Below, piece after piece: positions 17,584 to 27,066 of a stretch of DNA of 37,746 bases. The notes under the pieces were generated by a model. The model saw only the letters and a list, made by a program, of their open reading frames with translations, searched no databases and was not told the DNA's origin. Source of the DNA: Bradyrhizobiaceae bacterium (GTDB lineage: Bacteria; Pseudomonadota; Alphaproteobacteria; Rhizobiales; Xanthobacteraceae); contig RXJJ01000020.1 in the NCBI GenBank assembly GCA_003963145.1, forward strand, positions 1 to 37,746. The letters run 5' to 3'. Position numbers and translations under genes: made by a program. The stretch's first letter is position 1. Every line of letters starts with the position of its first letter.

Positions 17584-17663
17584 GCACGATCTCGAATGCG
17601 GCATCCGGTCTCGGCCGGACCATGCCACGGTAACAACAGTCTTCCGGCAGGTTTGAATTCGAT

Positions 17664-18986
17664 ATGGTCGCTCCGCTCAAAGTGGGGATTGCGGGGCTCG
17701 GCACCGTGGGAGCCGAGGTTGTCCGTCTCATCGAACGCCAGCAGCGCAATTTGTCCCTGCGTTGCGGTCGGGGTGTGCGCGTGGTCGCGGTCACGGCACG
17801 CTCGAAGGCCAGAAAGCGTGGCCTCGACCTTGGCGGCGTTACATGGGCGAGAAACCCGCTCGCGCTGGCCAACGATCCGGAGATCGATGTCTTCGTCGAA
17901 CTGATGGGCGGCGCGGACGATCCGGCGTTGTCGGCTATCGAGGCCGCGCTCAGGAACGGCAAGTCGGTCGTCACCGCGAACAAGGCGTTGATCGCCAAGC
18001 ACGGCACGCGGCTCGCCGCGCTTGCTGAAAAGCACGGCGGCGCCTTGAACTATGAGGCGGCTGTCGGCGCGGCAATTCCCGTCATCAAGACCCTGCGCGA
18101 GGGGTTGGCGGGTACGAGCATTCATCGCGTCTATGGAATTCTCAACGGCACCTGCAACTACATCCTGACCCGGATGGAGCGCGAAGGACTGTCTTTCGCC
18201 GAATGCTTGAAGGACGCACAGCGGCTCGGCTACGCCGAGGCCAATCCGTCGTTCGACGTCGACGGTCACGACACCGCCCAAAAGCTGTCCATTCTGGCGA
18301 GTCTCGCCTTCGGCACGAAGGTGAACCAGAAGGCCGTTTACGTGGAAGGCATTTCGTCCATCGCGCCGGAGGATCTGCGCGCTGCCGACGAACTGGGCTA
18401 CCGGGTGAAACTGCTCGGTGTCGCGGTCCGCACCGAAACGGGGATCGAGCAGCGCGTGCATCCGACCATGGTACCGCGCACCTCATCCATCGCGCAGGTG
18501 ATGGACGTCACCAACGCCGTCACCGTCGACGGCGACGGCATCCCGCCGATCACGCTGGTCGGACCCGGCGCGGGCGGTGCGGCGACCGCCTCGGCTGTGG
18601 TCGCTGACATCGCTGATATCGCGCGCGGCGTTCGCGCCCTGCCGTTCGGCCGTCCGGTCGACAGGCTGAAGATGACAACGAAAGCGCCGATGCGCCGGCA
18701 CGAGGGCGGCTATTACATCCGCCTGATGGCACGCGATCTGGCCGGGACCGCTGCCACGATTGCCACCCGGCTGGCGGAACAGAAGATTTCGATCGAATCC
18801 ATCGTTCAGCGCCATCCGGATGGTGACCGGGCGGGAGCGGGCGCGACCGCAAAGTCGTCACCGGTTCCGGTTATCCTGATTACCTACGCGACGAGCGAAG
18901 ATGCCGTGCACCGCGCCTTGCAGGCGGTTCAGCAAGACCGGGTGATAACCGGCCGTCCGCAGGTCATACGTATTGAAAAGAACTGA
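17664..18986 (+). CDS. hom: Homoserine dehydrogenase
   Basis: 440 residues. It reduces aspartate semialdehyde to homoserine, the branch to threonine and methionine. NAD(P)-binding GIAGLGTVGAEVVRLI at the start, catalytic-domain signature VYGILNGTCNYILTRM, the conserved Lys/Asp region PSFDVDGHDTAQKL, and a C-terminal ACT domain (YYIRLMARDLAGTAATIATRL from about residue 350) that normally gives threonine feedback. The ATG at 17664 directly precedes the Rossmann fold. It follows the AlaC-like gene and precedes glpX by 51 bases with a hairpin in the gap. Confidence 0.95.
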   Translation: MVAPLKVGIAGLGTVGAEVVRLIERQQRNLSLRCGRGVRVVAVTARSKARKRGLDLGGVTWARNPLALANDPEIDVFVELMGGADDPALSAIEAALRNGKSVVTANKALIAKHGTRLAALAEKHGGALNYEAAVGAAIPVIKTLREGLAGTSIHRVYGILNGTCNYILTRMEREGLSFAECLKDAQRLGYAEANPSFDVDGHDTAQKLSILASLAFGTKVNQKAVYVEGISSIAPEDLRAADELGYRVKLLGVAVRTETGIEQRVHPTMVPRTSSIAQVMDVTNAVTVDGDGIPPITLVGPGAGGAATASAVVADIADIARGVRALPFGRPVDRLKMTTKAPMRRHEGGYYIRLMARDLAGTAATIATRLAEQKISIESIVQRHPDGDRAGAGATAKSSPVPVILITYATSEDAVHRALQAVQQDRVITGRPQVIRIEKN

Positions 18987-18994
18987 CAGGTCCG

Positions 18995-19013
18995 GCTTGC
19001 TGTTCCGGCAAGC
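18995..19013 (+). other. Short hairpin between hom and glpX
   Basis: GCTTGC, a seven-base loop, GCAAGC. It lies nine bases after the hom stop, without a T-run. It may mark RNA processing or partial termination; glpX translation starts 24 bases later with a good GAGGAG. Confidence 0.35.
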
Positions 19014-19037
19014 GGTCCCCGATTGAGGAGCTAGGTT

Positions 19038-20033
19038 ATGTCCGTGATTTCCGTCCCGCCGCAGCTTTTGCTGGAGCGCATTCTGACCCTCGAAATCGTC
19101 CGTGTGACGGAGCGGGCGGCTGTGTCGGCGGCGCGGTTGCGCGGCCACGGCAACGAAAAGGGCGCGGACCAGGCGGCGGTGGACGCGATGCGCCGCGAGC
19201 TGAACAAGATTCCGATCAAGGGCACGGTCGTGATCGGCGAGGGTGAGCGCGACGAGGCGCCGATGCTGTTCATCGGCGAGAAGGTCGGCGCGGAGGTCGG
19301 TCCCGAAGTCGATATCGCGGTCGATCCGCTCGAAGGCACGACGCTGTGCGCCAAGAATATGCCGGGCTCGATCGCGACCATGGCGATGGCGGAAGGCGGC
19401 ACGCTGCTCAACGCGCCGGACGTTTACATGCAGAAGATTGCGATCGGTCCGGGTTATGCGAAGGACGTGATCGATATCGACGCGCCGCCGGAGGAAAACA
19501 TCCGCCGTCTCGCCCGCGCCAAGGATGTCCATCCGTCCGCGATCACCGCGCTGGTTCTCGATCGGCCGCGCCATGCCGACATCATCAACGCCATTCGGGG
19601 CACCGGCGCTGCCGTGCGGCTCATCACCGATGGCGACGTGGCCGGCGTGATCCACACCGCCGATCCGGACAACACGGGCGTCGACATTTACATCGGGACC
19701 GGCGGCGCGCCGGAAGGCGTGCTTGCGGCCGCGGCGCTGCGCTGCATCGGTGGCCAGATGCAATGCCGCCTGATTCTCGACACGGGCGAAAAGGTCGAAC
19801 GCGCCGCCAAGATGGGCATCAAGGATCCGAAGATGGTCTATGGCATCGAGGACATGGTGAGGGGCGACTGCCTGTTCTCGGCGACCGGCGTGACCGACGG
19901 CTCGCTGCTCTCGGGCGTGAAATTCCGCAAGCACGTGATCGAGACTGAAACCGTGGTCATGCGTTCGGTCACCGGCACGGTCCGCACCATCAAGGCCGAA
20001 CACCGCCAGCTTGAGAAATTCCATCTCGATTGA
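19038..20033 (+). CDS. glpX: Class II fructose-1,6-bisphosphatase (GlpX)
   Basis: 331 residues. It removes phosphate from fructose-1,6-bisphosphate in gluconeogenesis (in autotrophs also sedoheptulose-1,7-bisphosphate). Family marks: IKGTVVIGEGERDEAPMLFIGEKVG, DIAVDPLEGTTLCAKNMPGS with metal-binding Asp and Glu, TGGAPEGVLAAAALRC and GDCLFSATGVTDGSLLSGV. The ATG has GAGGAG nine bases upstream. It lies within the same-strand cluster with hom and the GNAT gene. Confidence 0.95.
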   Translation: MSVISVPPQLLLERILTLEIVRVTERAAVSAARLRGHGNEKGADQAAVDAMRRELNKIPIKGTVVIGEGERDEAPMLFIGEKVGAEVGPEVDIAVDPLEGTTLCAKNMPGSIATMAMAEGGTLLNAPDVYMQKIAIGPGYAKDVIDIDAPPEENIRRLARAKDVHPSAITALVLDRPRHADIINAIRGTGAAVRLITDGDVAGVIHTADPDNTGVDIYIGTGGAPEGVLAAAALRCIGGQMQCRLILDTGEKVERAAKMGIKDPKMVYGIEDMVRGDCLFSATGVTDGSLLSGVKFRKHVIETETVVMRSVTGTVRTIKAEHRQLEKFHLD

Positions 20034-20044
20034 AGGTCTCCAAA

Positions 20045-20506
20045 ATGAATGAGCGCGTCGTCATCCGCCCGTTGCGCGAGGATGAACGCGCCGAATGGGA
20101 GCCGTATTGGCAGGCGTATCTGCGCTTCTACAAATCGTCCGTTCCCGCCGCGACGACGGACATGACGTGGAAGCGTTTCCACGATCCGGACGAGCCGATC
20201 TTCGCGCTCGGCGCGTTCGTTGACGGCAAGCTCGCTGGGATCGTCCATTATCTGTTTCATCGCTCGTGCTGGACCATCGGCGACTACTGCTACCTGCAGG
20301 ATTTATACGTCGACGAAAGCGCGCGCGGGCAGGGCCTTGGCCGCGCCTTGATCGAGGCGGCGGCGGAGCGCGCGAAGACCGCTGGCGCGAGCCGCATCCA
20401 CTGGCTGACCCAGCCGGGCAACACAACGGCACGCGCGCTTTATGACCAGCTCGCCGACGATTCCGGCTTCATGCAATATCGGCGTATTTTCAAGGGAGTG
20501 CCGTGA
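20045..20506 (+). CDS. GNAT-family N-acetyltransferase
   Basis: 153 residues. GNAT motif A is YLQDLYVDESARGQGLGRALIEAAAERA, which binds acetyl-CoA; motif B is IHWLTQPGNTTARALYDQLA. It acetylates an amine on an unknown small molecule or protein. ATG 20045 (MNERVVIRPLREDE) has GAAGG nine bases before; a TTG at 20030 is also in frame. The stop overlaps the next ATG (TGATG), so it is translationally coupled to the HAD gene. The substrate cannot be read from the sequence. Confidence 0.85.
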   Translation: MNERVVIRPLREDERAEWEPYWQAYLRFYKSSVPAATTDMTWKRFHDPDEPIFALGAFVDGKLAGIVHYLFHRSCWTIGDYCYLQDLYVDESARGQGLGRALIEAAAERAKTAGASRIHWLTQPGNTTARALYDQLADDSGFMQYRRIFKGVP

Positions 20507-21216
20507 TGTCTCAGGTGAGGGCGATTGTATTCGACACTTTTGGTACGGTCGTCGACTGGCGGGGCAGTCTGATTGCCGATTTCACGCAATGGGCGCAGGC
20601 CAAAAACATATCGGGTGACTGGACCGCGCTGGTCGATGGATGGCGCGCGGCCTATCGGCCCTCGATGGACGCGGTGAGAAAGAACCCGGCGCGCGGCTTT
20701 CTGATTCTCGATGAGCTGCAGCGCCAGTCGATTGAGCCGCTCACGGCGAGCCTCGGCATCAAGGGACTCGACGCGAAGGATTTCGATTATCTCACTTATG
20801 CCTGGCGCCGGCTCGATCCATGGCCGGACTGCGTGCCGGGTCTCACGCGGCTGAAAACGAAATTCATCATCGGCCCGCTGTCGAACGGCAATGTCGGCCT
20901 GCTGGTCGATCTCGCCAAATATGGGGGGCTGCCGTGGGATGTCATCCTGAGCGCCGAGCTGTTCGGCCATTATAAACCCGATGGCGAGGTTTATCGCGGC
21001 GCGGCCAAGCTGCTGTCGCTTGCGCCTGAACAGATGATGCTGGTCGCCGCCCACAATTACGACCTCGCCGCCGCGCAGAACGAGGGATTGAAAACCTGCT
21101 TCGTGCCGCGCGTCACCGAATACGGCCCGCACCAGAACTCCGATTTCAAGGCGGAGGGCAAGTGGGATTATGTGGTGAAGGATCTCGTCGATCTCGCCGA
21201 CCAACTGGGCTGTTGA
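20506..21216 (+). CDS. HAD-superfamily hydrolase, haloacid dehalogenase type II
   Basis: 236 residues. The nucleophile Asp is in VFDTFGTVVDWRGSL near residue 10; GPLSNGNVGLLVDLAKYGGLPWD and ILSAELFGHYKPDGEVY carry the Ser/Asn and Lys of motifs II and III. The final acidic motif reads AAHNYDLAAAQNEGL. This is the L-2-haloacid dehalogenase type II arrangement. True dehalogenase activity is not certain; many members act on other small molecules. The start overlaps the GNAT stop by one base. Confidence 0.86.
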   Translation: MSQVRAIVFDTFGTVVDWRGSLIADFTQWAQAKNISGDWTALVDGWRAAYRPSMDAVRKNPARGFLILDELQRQSIEPLTASLGIKGLDAKDFDYLTYAWRRLDPWPDCVPGLTRLKTKFIIGPLSNGNVGLLVDLAKYGGLPWDVILSAELFGHYKPDGEVYRGAAKLLSLAPEQMMLVAAHNYDLAAAQNEGLKTCFVPRVTEYGPHQNSDFKAEGKWDYVVKDLVDLADQLGC

Positions 21217-21280
21217 CGGCCCCTCGATTCGCGGCTCATTGAACTGGCATTAAACGCGCATTACTTGCACGTTAACTGTC

Positions 21281-23122
21281 ATGACCCCGTTCATCTCCGC
21301 ATTGCCGGTTGACACGCCGCAGCCCTTCCTCGGCGTGACGCTGTCGGCCACGAAAAAAATGTGGCGCGACCGTCTCGATGCGCGGGGCGCGGCGCGCGCG
21401 CTCGCCATCGCGCAGCGCTACCAGTTACCGGAGATGCTGGCGCGGGTGATCGCGGGGCGCGGCATCGACATCGACGCGGTCGAGGACTTTCTCGATCCGA
21501 CGATCCGCAAGCTGATGCCGGACCCGTCGACCGTCACGCAGATGGAGGTCGCGGCCAAGCGCATCGCCGATGCTGCCGCGCGCGGCGAGAAAGTCGCGAT
21601 CTTCGGCGACTATGACGTCGATGGCGCGACCTCGGCCGCACTGCTCGCCTGGCATTTGCGCCATTGCGGTCTCGATCCGCTGATTCACATTCCCGATCGC
21701 ATCTTCGAAGGCTACGGTCCGAACGTCGAGGCGGTGCGCGCTCTCGCCGCGAAGGGCGCGACGCTGCTCATCACGGTCGATTGCGGCACCACCAGCATCG
21801 AGCCGCTCGCCGAAGCCAAGAAGCTCGGCATGGATGTGGTGGTGATCGACCATCATCAGACCGGCGACGAATTGCCCGTGGTCGATGCGCTGGTCAATCC
21901 GAACCGGCCGGACGATCTGTCGGGCCTTGGCCATCTCGCCGCGGTCGGGCTCGTGTTCGTGACGCTGGTGGCCGTGAACCGCGAATTGCGCGGCCGCAAT
22001 TTCTGGACGAACGAAATGCCCGAGCCGGATCTGCTCGGCGTGCTGCATCACGTCGCGCTCGGCACGGTCGCGGATGTCGCGCCGCTGCTCGGCCTCAACC
22101 GCGCCTTCGTCGCCAAGGGCCTGATCGCGCTGCGCCGGCGCGATCATGTCGGTCACACCGCGCTGATGGACGTCGCGCGGCTCAGCGGTCCGCCGGAAGC
22201 CTGGCATCTCGGCTTCATGCTCGGCCCGCGCATCAATGCGGGCGGGCGTATCGGCCGCGCCGATCTGGGCGTCAAACTTTTACTCGAAGGCGATGTGTCG
22301 GAAGCCGCGCGCATCGCCGCCGAACTCGACCGGCTCAACACCGAGCGGCGCGTGATCGAGCAGGCCGCCGAGGCGCAGGCGGAAGCCGAGGCGATGGCGT
22401 CGCTCGGTCTCGAGGACAAGGGCGCGGTGGTCGTCACCGCGTCGGAAGGCTGGCATCCCGGCGTGGTCGGTCTCGTGGCTTCAAGGCTGAAGGAAAAATT
22501 TGCGCGGCCTGCTTTTGCCATAGCTCTGGAGCCCGGCGGCATCGGCACCGGCTCGGGCCGCTCCATTCCGGGCGTCGATCTCGGCAAGGCGGTGCGGCAG
22601 GCGGTGCATGACGGCCTTCTGCTCAAGGGCGGCGGTCACGCGATGGCGGCGGGCGTCACGCTGAGGAAGGAACGCCTCGCCGAATTCCGCGCCTATATCG
22701 ACAATGCCCTTGCCGCCGATGTCGCGCAGGCGCGGCATGTCAACGAGCTTTATATCGATGGCGCGGTGAGCGCGCGCGGCGTGACCACGGAGCTTGTGAA
22801 CACACTCAATCGCGCGGGTCCGTTCGGCAGCGGCAATCCCGAGCCGGTGATCGCGTTGCCTTCACACGAACTGGTCTATGCCGATGAAGTGGGGCAGGCG
22901 CATCTGCGCGTGCGGTTCAGGTCCGGCGACGGCGCCATCGTCAACGGCATCGCGTTTCGCGCGCTGGGCCAGAAGCTCGGCGACGCGCTGCTCGCCCATC
23001 GCGGCCAGATGCTGCATGTCGCCGGATCGCTCACGGTCGATCGCTGGCAGGGCGCGGAACGCGTGCAGTTGCGGGTGGCCGATGTCGCGGTGCCGGATTT
23101 AGGGCCGGCGGTGATTAGGTGA
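21281..23122 (+). CDS. recJ: Single-stranded-DNA exonuclease RecJ
   Basis: 613 residues. It degrades ssDNA 5' to 3' in recombination and mismatch repair. DHH-family motifs: IFGDYDVDGATSAALL, ITVDCGTTSIEPL, VVIDHHQT and NPNRPDD; the DHHA1 domain contains LLKGGGHAMAAGVTL, and a C-terminal OB-type region follows. ATG 21281 gives a family-like N-terminus (FLGVTLSATKKMWRDRL); no good ribosome-binding site precedes it, and ATG 21359 is an alternative. A weak promoter-like pair (TTGAAC, TACTTG) lies just upstream. It is the last gene of the plus-strand run. Confidence 0.94.
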   Translation: MTPFISALPVDTPQPFLGVTLSATKKMWRDRLDARGAARALAIAQRYQLPEMLARVIAGRGIDIDAVEDFLDPTIRKLMPDPSTVTQMEVAAKRIADAAARGEKVAIFGDYDVDGATSAALLAWHLRHCGLDPLIHIPDRIFEGYGPNVEAVRALAAKGATLLITVDCGTTSIEPLAEAKKLGMDVVVIDHHQTGDELPVVDALVNPNRPDDLSGLGHLAAVGLVFVTLVAVNRELRGRNFWTNEMPEPDLLGVLHHVALGTVADVAPLLGLNRAFVAKGLIALRRRDHVGHTALMDVARLSGPPEAWHLGFMLGPRINAGGRIGRADLGVKLLLEGDVSEAARIAAELDRLNTERRVIEQAAEAQAEAEAMASLGLEDKGAVVVTASEGWHPGVVGLVASRLKEKFARPAFAIALEPGGIGTGSGRSIPGVDLGKAVRQAVHDGLLLKGGGHAMAAGVTLRKERLAEFRAYIDNALAADVAQARHVNELYIDGAVSARGVTTELVNTLNRAGPFGSGNPEPVIALPSHELVYADEVGQAHLRVRFRSGDGAIVNGIAFRALGQKLGDALLAHRGQMLHVAGSLTVDRWQGAERVQLRVADVAVPDLGPAVIR

Positions 23123-23140
23123 ATAGTACTTTCAGAGTTG

Positions 23141-23811
23141 CTAAGCAGCTCGACGTTTAACTTGCGGTCGGTTTAATGGATCTTGCAAGCGTTCTTCATT
23201 GGCGCGCTTCATTTGCTCATTGAGTTGCTTTCTCAAGTCATCGATGGTGAAAGACCACGTTTTGGTGTCGCCATCAATTGTCACGGTGTAAGTGAACCCG
23301 CCAAATTCTCTTAAAAATTCGTCGGGTGTCATTCTTTTGGTAAAGTCTTCAAGGTGAACGCCATCATTTCGAAATTGAACACCTAGATTAAGTATTGCTC
23401 TGGATGGAACTGATCCAATATCGGCTAGGGGTGACCACGCGCCATTTATAGCGACGAACACAGGCAATGTTTTTTTATCGCGGAGCAAGGTCAAGTGGCA
23501 TCCACTTGGTTTAGTGTGTGTCCGGAAATATTCTCTCCGCCAAGATTCAATCCCTCGACAAAAAAAGAGAGTTTCTCTCCATCCCCCTGCCATTCAAGAA
23601 TTACAGGGAAACCGGTCGTTTGAAATGTCCAAGCTATTTTGGGCTTCTCTCTGGTCAGAAAATGGATGCCAGTTAATAATAAGGCTACGCTAAATAATAT
23701 AATTGCCCAAACTAGCGAGTTTGAAAAATAAGGGCGCCATTGCCAAGGAAGAAAGTCTCTAACTGTATCTGCGAAACCGAAAATTGCTCGCGGGTCGAAC
23801 GAAAAGTTCAT
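23141..23811 (-). pseudogene. Frameshifted single-pass membrane protein in an AT-rich island
   Basis: Two minus-strand frames that read as one protein with a one-base deletion. The first (from ATG 23811) has a membrane segment (SLVWAIILFSVALLLTGIHF) and a beta-rich part ending NISGHTLNQVDAT, then stops at 23493. From about 23497 the other frame continues LTLLRDKKTLPVFVAINGAW through WSFTIDDLRKQLNEQM to TAG at 23141. Restoring a T in ACTTG near 23494-23496 would give one protein of about 223 residues. No function is recognised. GC is about 40% against about 65% around it, suggesting foreign origin. It may be a true pseudogene or a sequencing error. Confidence 0.75.
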
Positions 23812-23840
23812 TTAATACCCCAAAAAAATCGTGCAGGATA

Positions 23841-25076
23841 TTACATCCCCTGCCTCAACCTTGCCAGAACCTTCAGCCCGGCATAGCCGTCGGCGGGATC
23901 GAGTCCCGCTTTCATCTGAAAATTCTTCACCGCCTGCATGGTGTCGTTGCCGACGCGACCGTCGGTGCCGCCGGTGTTGAAACCAGCATTGGTGAGGCGC
24001 GTCTGCACCTCCTGGATTTCCGCCAGCGTCAGCGCGCGCTCGGAGCCGGGGAAGGGCTGGCGGAACGGGCCCGCGCCGAGGATGCGGTCGCCGAGATGCA
24101 CGATGGCGAGCGCGTAGTTCATCGACGGATTGTAGGTCCGCACCGCGTAGAAATTCTGACCTAACAGAAATGTCGGACCGCCGGGTTCTGGCGTCCACAG
24201 CTTCGCGCTGTCATTTGGGCGCGGAAACGGCTGACCGTCGGCGCGCGTCACGCCCGCCGCTGCCCAGTTGGCGTAAGTCCGGCTGGCGCTCGCCGCGCCG
24301 CTCGCGCCCATGACCTCGTAGCCCCAGTGTTCGCCCGGCCGATACTTGCCGCGATTGACGAGATAGCGCGCGGTCGAGGCCAGCGCGTCGGCGGGATTTC
24401 CGAATGGCGAGACGCGGCCATCGCCGTCATAGTCGAAGCCGACATTGAGCCAGACTTCCGGCATCCACTGGGTGTGGCCCATCGCGCCCGCCCATGAGCC
24501 GCGCATCTCCTGCGGCGTCGCCCATCCCTTGTCGACGATGCGCAGCGCGTTGAGGAGTTCGCTTTCCCAATAGGGCCTGCGGCGCGGCGCATTCCACGCC
24601 AGCGCGGCAAGCGAGGGAAACACCGGCTTCATGTGGTTCTGCTGCACGAGCGGATCGCCATAGGCGCTCTCGACGCCCCACAGCGCCAGCAGCGTGCCGC
24701 GCTCGACGCCGAAATCATTCTCGATGCGCGCGAACAGCGCCGCATTCTTCTGCAGCGCGATCTTGCCGTTGATGATGCGCCAGTCCGAGACGCGGCGGTT
24801 GATGTATTGCCACGTCTCCTCGTTGAATTCCGGCTGATCGCCCATCTTGGCGAACACGCTCATGTCCGGCTCGACCCGGCTCATCGCGCGGATCCATGTG
24901 CCTTCGGAAATGCCTTTTGCCAGAGCCTTGGCGCGGAATTTCTCGCGCCATGCGTCGAAGGCCGCGGGCGCGGCGAGTGCGGATCGTGTAACGGGCGTGA
25001 CGATGGCCGCAGCCGCGCCAAGCAACGTACGCCGCGTGATCGAAAGTTTACTCCCGGCAGAATCGCTTTCGCTCAT
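23841..25076 (-). CDS. Lytic murein transglycosylase, MltB type
   Basis: 411 residues. A twin-arginine-like signal (ITRRTLLGAAAAIVTPVTRSALA) is followed by an SLT_2 domain with catalytic Glu in LLALWGVESAYGDPL, plus MGHTQWMPEVW and DYDGDGR, and a C-terminal peptidoglycan-binding domain from about residue 345 (LTLAEIQEVQTRLTNAGFNTGGTDG). It cleaves glycan strands to 1,6-anhydro products in the periplasm. No lipobox Cys is present, unlike MltB itself, so it is probably soluble. It is upstream of the frameshifted gene on the same strand. Confidence 0.92.
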   Translation of the reverse strand: MSESDSAGSKLSITRRTLLGAAAAIVTPVTRSALAAPAAFDAWREKFRAKALAKGISEGTWIRAMSRVEPDMSVFAKMGDQPEFNEETWQYINRRVSDWRIINGKIALQKNAALFARIENDFGVERGTLLALWGVESAYGDPLVQQNHMKPVFPSLAALAWNAPRRRPYWESELLNALRIVDKGWATPQEMRGSWAGAMGHTQWMPEVWLNVGFDYDGDGRVSPFGNPADALASTARYLVNRGKYRPGEHWGYEVMGASGAASASRTYANWAAAGVTRADGQPFPRPNDSAKLWTPEPGGPTFLLGQNFYAVRTYNPSMNYALAIVHLGDRILGAGPFRQPFPGSERALTLAEIQEVQTRLTNAGFNTGGTDGRVGNDTMQAVKNFQMKAGLDPADGYAGLKVLARLRQGM

Positions 25077-25178
25077 GCCGCCACCTTAGCTGCGTGTCCG
25101 CCATCAGGGCAAAACGAAAACATGAAATTGCTGCGGCTCATGGTATCACGGCAAGCCGCACCATATGGCGGCACATGA

Positions 25179-26087
25179 TCAGGTGTGGCCGGCTGCCGCC
25201 TTGATGAAGTCGACGAATGCCCGTAGCGGTGCGGGGACGAGACGGCGCCCGGGATAATAGAGGAACGGGCCCGGAAAACGCGGCCACCATGACTCGAGCA
25301 CCGGTTCGAGCGCGCCGCTTTGAAAATGCGGGTGTAGCCATTCCTCGAACAGGGGCACGATGCCTGTGCCCGCGATCGCAGCATCGACCAGCAGGTCGGT
25401 GCCACCGCCGATGCTCACGGTCAATGGGCCGCTTGGCTCGATTGAGACGGTCTCACCGCCGTGTTCGAACTCCCAGTTCATCGGGGCCCCGCTGGGAAAT
25501 TGTCCTTGCAGGCAGCTGTGGGCGAGAAGCTCGCGCGGATGTTGCGGCCGCCCGTGCCGGTCGAGATAGGCCTTCGCCGCGCCGAGAGCGAAACGCTGGT
25601 GCCGCGGCCCGATTGGTACCGCGATCATGTCCTGCTCAAGGCGCTCGCCGTAGCGGATGCCGGCATCGCAGCCCGCCGCCAGCACATCGACAAAACTTTC
25701 TTCGGCGATCACCTTCAAATGGATGTCCGGATAGGCGGCCAGAAACGCAGGCACGATCGCAGGCAGCACCAGCCGCACCGCGCTGACCGGCACGTTCAGC
25801 CTGAGGGTGCCCGCGGGACGTTTGCGAAAGCTGTTTACCACGTCCAGCGCCGCTTCGACTTCTGTCAGCGCGGGGCCGAGCCGGTCGTACAAACCCTGGC
25901 CGGCCTCGGTCAGAACCACGCTGCGCGTGGTGCGATTGAGAAGTCTTACGCCAAGTTGCGCCTCAAGGCGGCGGACCGCCTCGCTCAGTCCCGATGCGCT
26001 TGCTCCGCTGAGACGTGCACCGTCGCGAAAGCCTTTGGCCCGGGCGACGGCGAGAAAGGCGTTCAAATCACCCAGATCTGTCTTCAT
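25179..26087 (-). CDS. LysR-family transcriptional regulator
   Basis: 302 residues. An N-terminal winged helix-turn-helix (FLAVARAKGFRDGARLSGAS, LSEAVRRLEAQLGVRLLNRTTRSVVLTEAG) is followed by the substrate-binding domain (RLNVPVSAVRLVLPAIVPAFL, SIGGGTDLLVDAAIAGTGIVPLFEEWL). It is divergent from the aldo/keto reductase gene with a 94-base shared gap, the classic arrangement in which a LysR regulator controls its neighbour and itself. The effector is unknown. Confidence 0.93.
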   Translation of the reverse strand: MKTDLGDLNAFLAVARAKGFRDGARLSGASASGLSEAVRRLEAQLGVRLLNRTTRSVVLTEAGQGLYDRLGPALTEVEAALDVVNSFRKRPAGTLRLNVPVSAVRLVLPAIVPAFLAAYPDIHLKVIAEESFVDVLAAGCDAGIRYGERLEQDMIAVPIGPRHQRFALGAAKAYLDRHGRPQHPRELLAHSCLQGQFPSGAPMNWEFEHGGETVSIEPSGPLTVSIGGGTDLLVDAAIAGTGIVPLFEEWLHPHFQSGALEPVLESWWPRFPGPFLYYPGRRLVPAPLRAFVDFIKAAAGHT

Positions 26088-26125
26088 TGTTCGATATTCC
26101 GCACGACCTGTTACGATTGTACCAT

Positions 26126-26144
26126 ATTATAGCGCAGTAGTGCG
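26126..26144. promoter_or_regulatory. Candidate LysR operator and minus-strand -10 in the divergent gap
   Basis: The dyad CGCA-N4-TGCG at 26133-26144 lies midway between the two start codons, within a T-N11-A-like context. A perfect TATAAT on the minus strand is at 26131-26126. Consistent with a LysR-controlled divergent promoter; short matches only. Confidence 0.35.
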
Positions 26145-26181
26145 AGTGATAGTTGAGGGTGCGTAGTCACAGGAGACAAAC

Positions 26182-27057
26182 ATGCCCAACATTAAACACT
26201 CCGGTACATTCACTCTCGGCGATCATCGCGTGAATCGCCTCGGCTATGGAGCGATGCAGCTTGCGGGTCCCGGCGTTTTCGGGCCGCCCAAGGATCGCGC
26301 CGCGGCACTGGCCGTGTTGCGCGAGGCGGTCGCGAGCGGAGTGAACCATATCGACACCAGCGACTTTTACGGCCCGCATGTCACCAACCAGATCATCCGG
26401 GAAGCGCTGCATCCTTATTCAGAAGATCTTGTCATCGTGACCAAGATTGGTGCCCGGCGAGGCGAGGACGCTGCATGGCTGCCGGCTTTCTCGCCGGAAG
26501 AACTGACCAAGGCGGTGCACGACAATCTGCGCAACCTCAAACGCGACGTGCTCGACGTGGTCAATCTGCGGATCATGTTAGACATCCATGGACCGGCAGA
26601 AGGGTCGATCGAGAAAATGCTGACGCCTCTGGCCGAGTTGCAGCGGCAGGGTCTGGTGCGTCACATCGGGCTCAGCAACGTTACATCGGCGCAAATCGCG
26701 CAAGGGCGCAGCATCTGCAACATCGTCTGCGTTCAGAACCATTATAATCTGGCGCACCGCGCCGACGACACGACGATCGATCAACTCGCGCGCGACAATA
26801 TCGCCTACGTGCCGTTCTTTGCGCTCGGCGGATTTAGCCCGCTGCAATCGTCGCACCTGTCCGGTGTCGCTTCCGGCCTTGGCGCGACGCCGATGCAGGT
26901 AGCGCTCGCGTGGCTGCTTCGCCGCGCTCCGAACATCCTGCTGATACCTGGCACATCGTCGCTAGCGCATCTGCGCGAAAATCTCGCCGCAGCCGAACTC
27001 GTGCTGCCGGACGATACGATGAAAGAGCTGGACAGTGTGGCCGCCGCCGCAGCGTAA
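26182..27057 (+). CDS. Aldo/keto reductase
   Basis: 291 residues. NADPH-dependent reductase of the AKR barrel family. The catalytic residues are seen as HIDTSDFYGPHVTN (Asp and Tyr), VIVTKIGARRG (Lys), and LDIHGPAEGS at the His position. NADPH-binding PFFALGGFSPLQ and ILLIPGTSSLAHLRENLAA are at the C-terminus. The substrate is unknown. The ATG at 26182 has AGGAG upstream. Likely regulated by the adjacent LysR protein. Confidence 0.92.
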   Translation: MPNIKHSGTFTLGDHRVNRLGYGAMQLAGPGVFGPPKDRAAALAVLREAVASGVNHIDTSDFYGPHVTNQIIREALHPYSEDLVIVTKIGARRGEDAAWLPAFSPEELTKAVHDNLRNLKRDVLDVVNLRIMLDIHGPAEGSIEKMLTPLAELQRQGLVRHIGLSNVTSAQIAQGRSICNIVCVQNHYNLAHRADDTTIDQLARDNIAYVPFFALGGFSPLQSSHLSGVASGLGATPMQVALAWLLRRAPNILLIPGTSSLAHLRENLAAAELVLPDDTMKELDSVAAAAA

Positions 27058-27066
27058 ACCTGACGC

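Noticed and set aside
18858-20024. 388-codon minus-strand ORF opposite glpX
   Set aside because: glpX motifs on the plus strand are unambiguous; the opposite frame is Arg/Asp/His rich with no family match.
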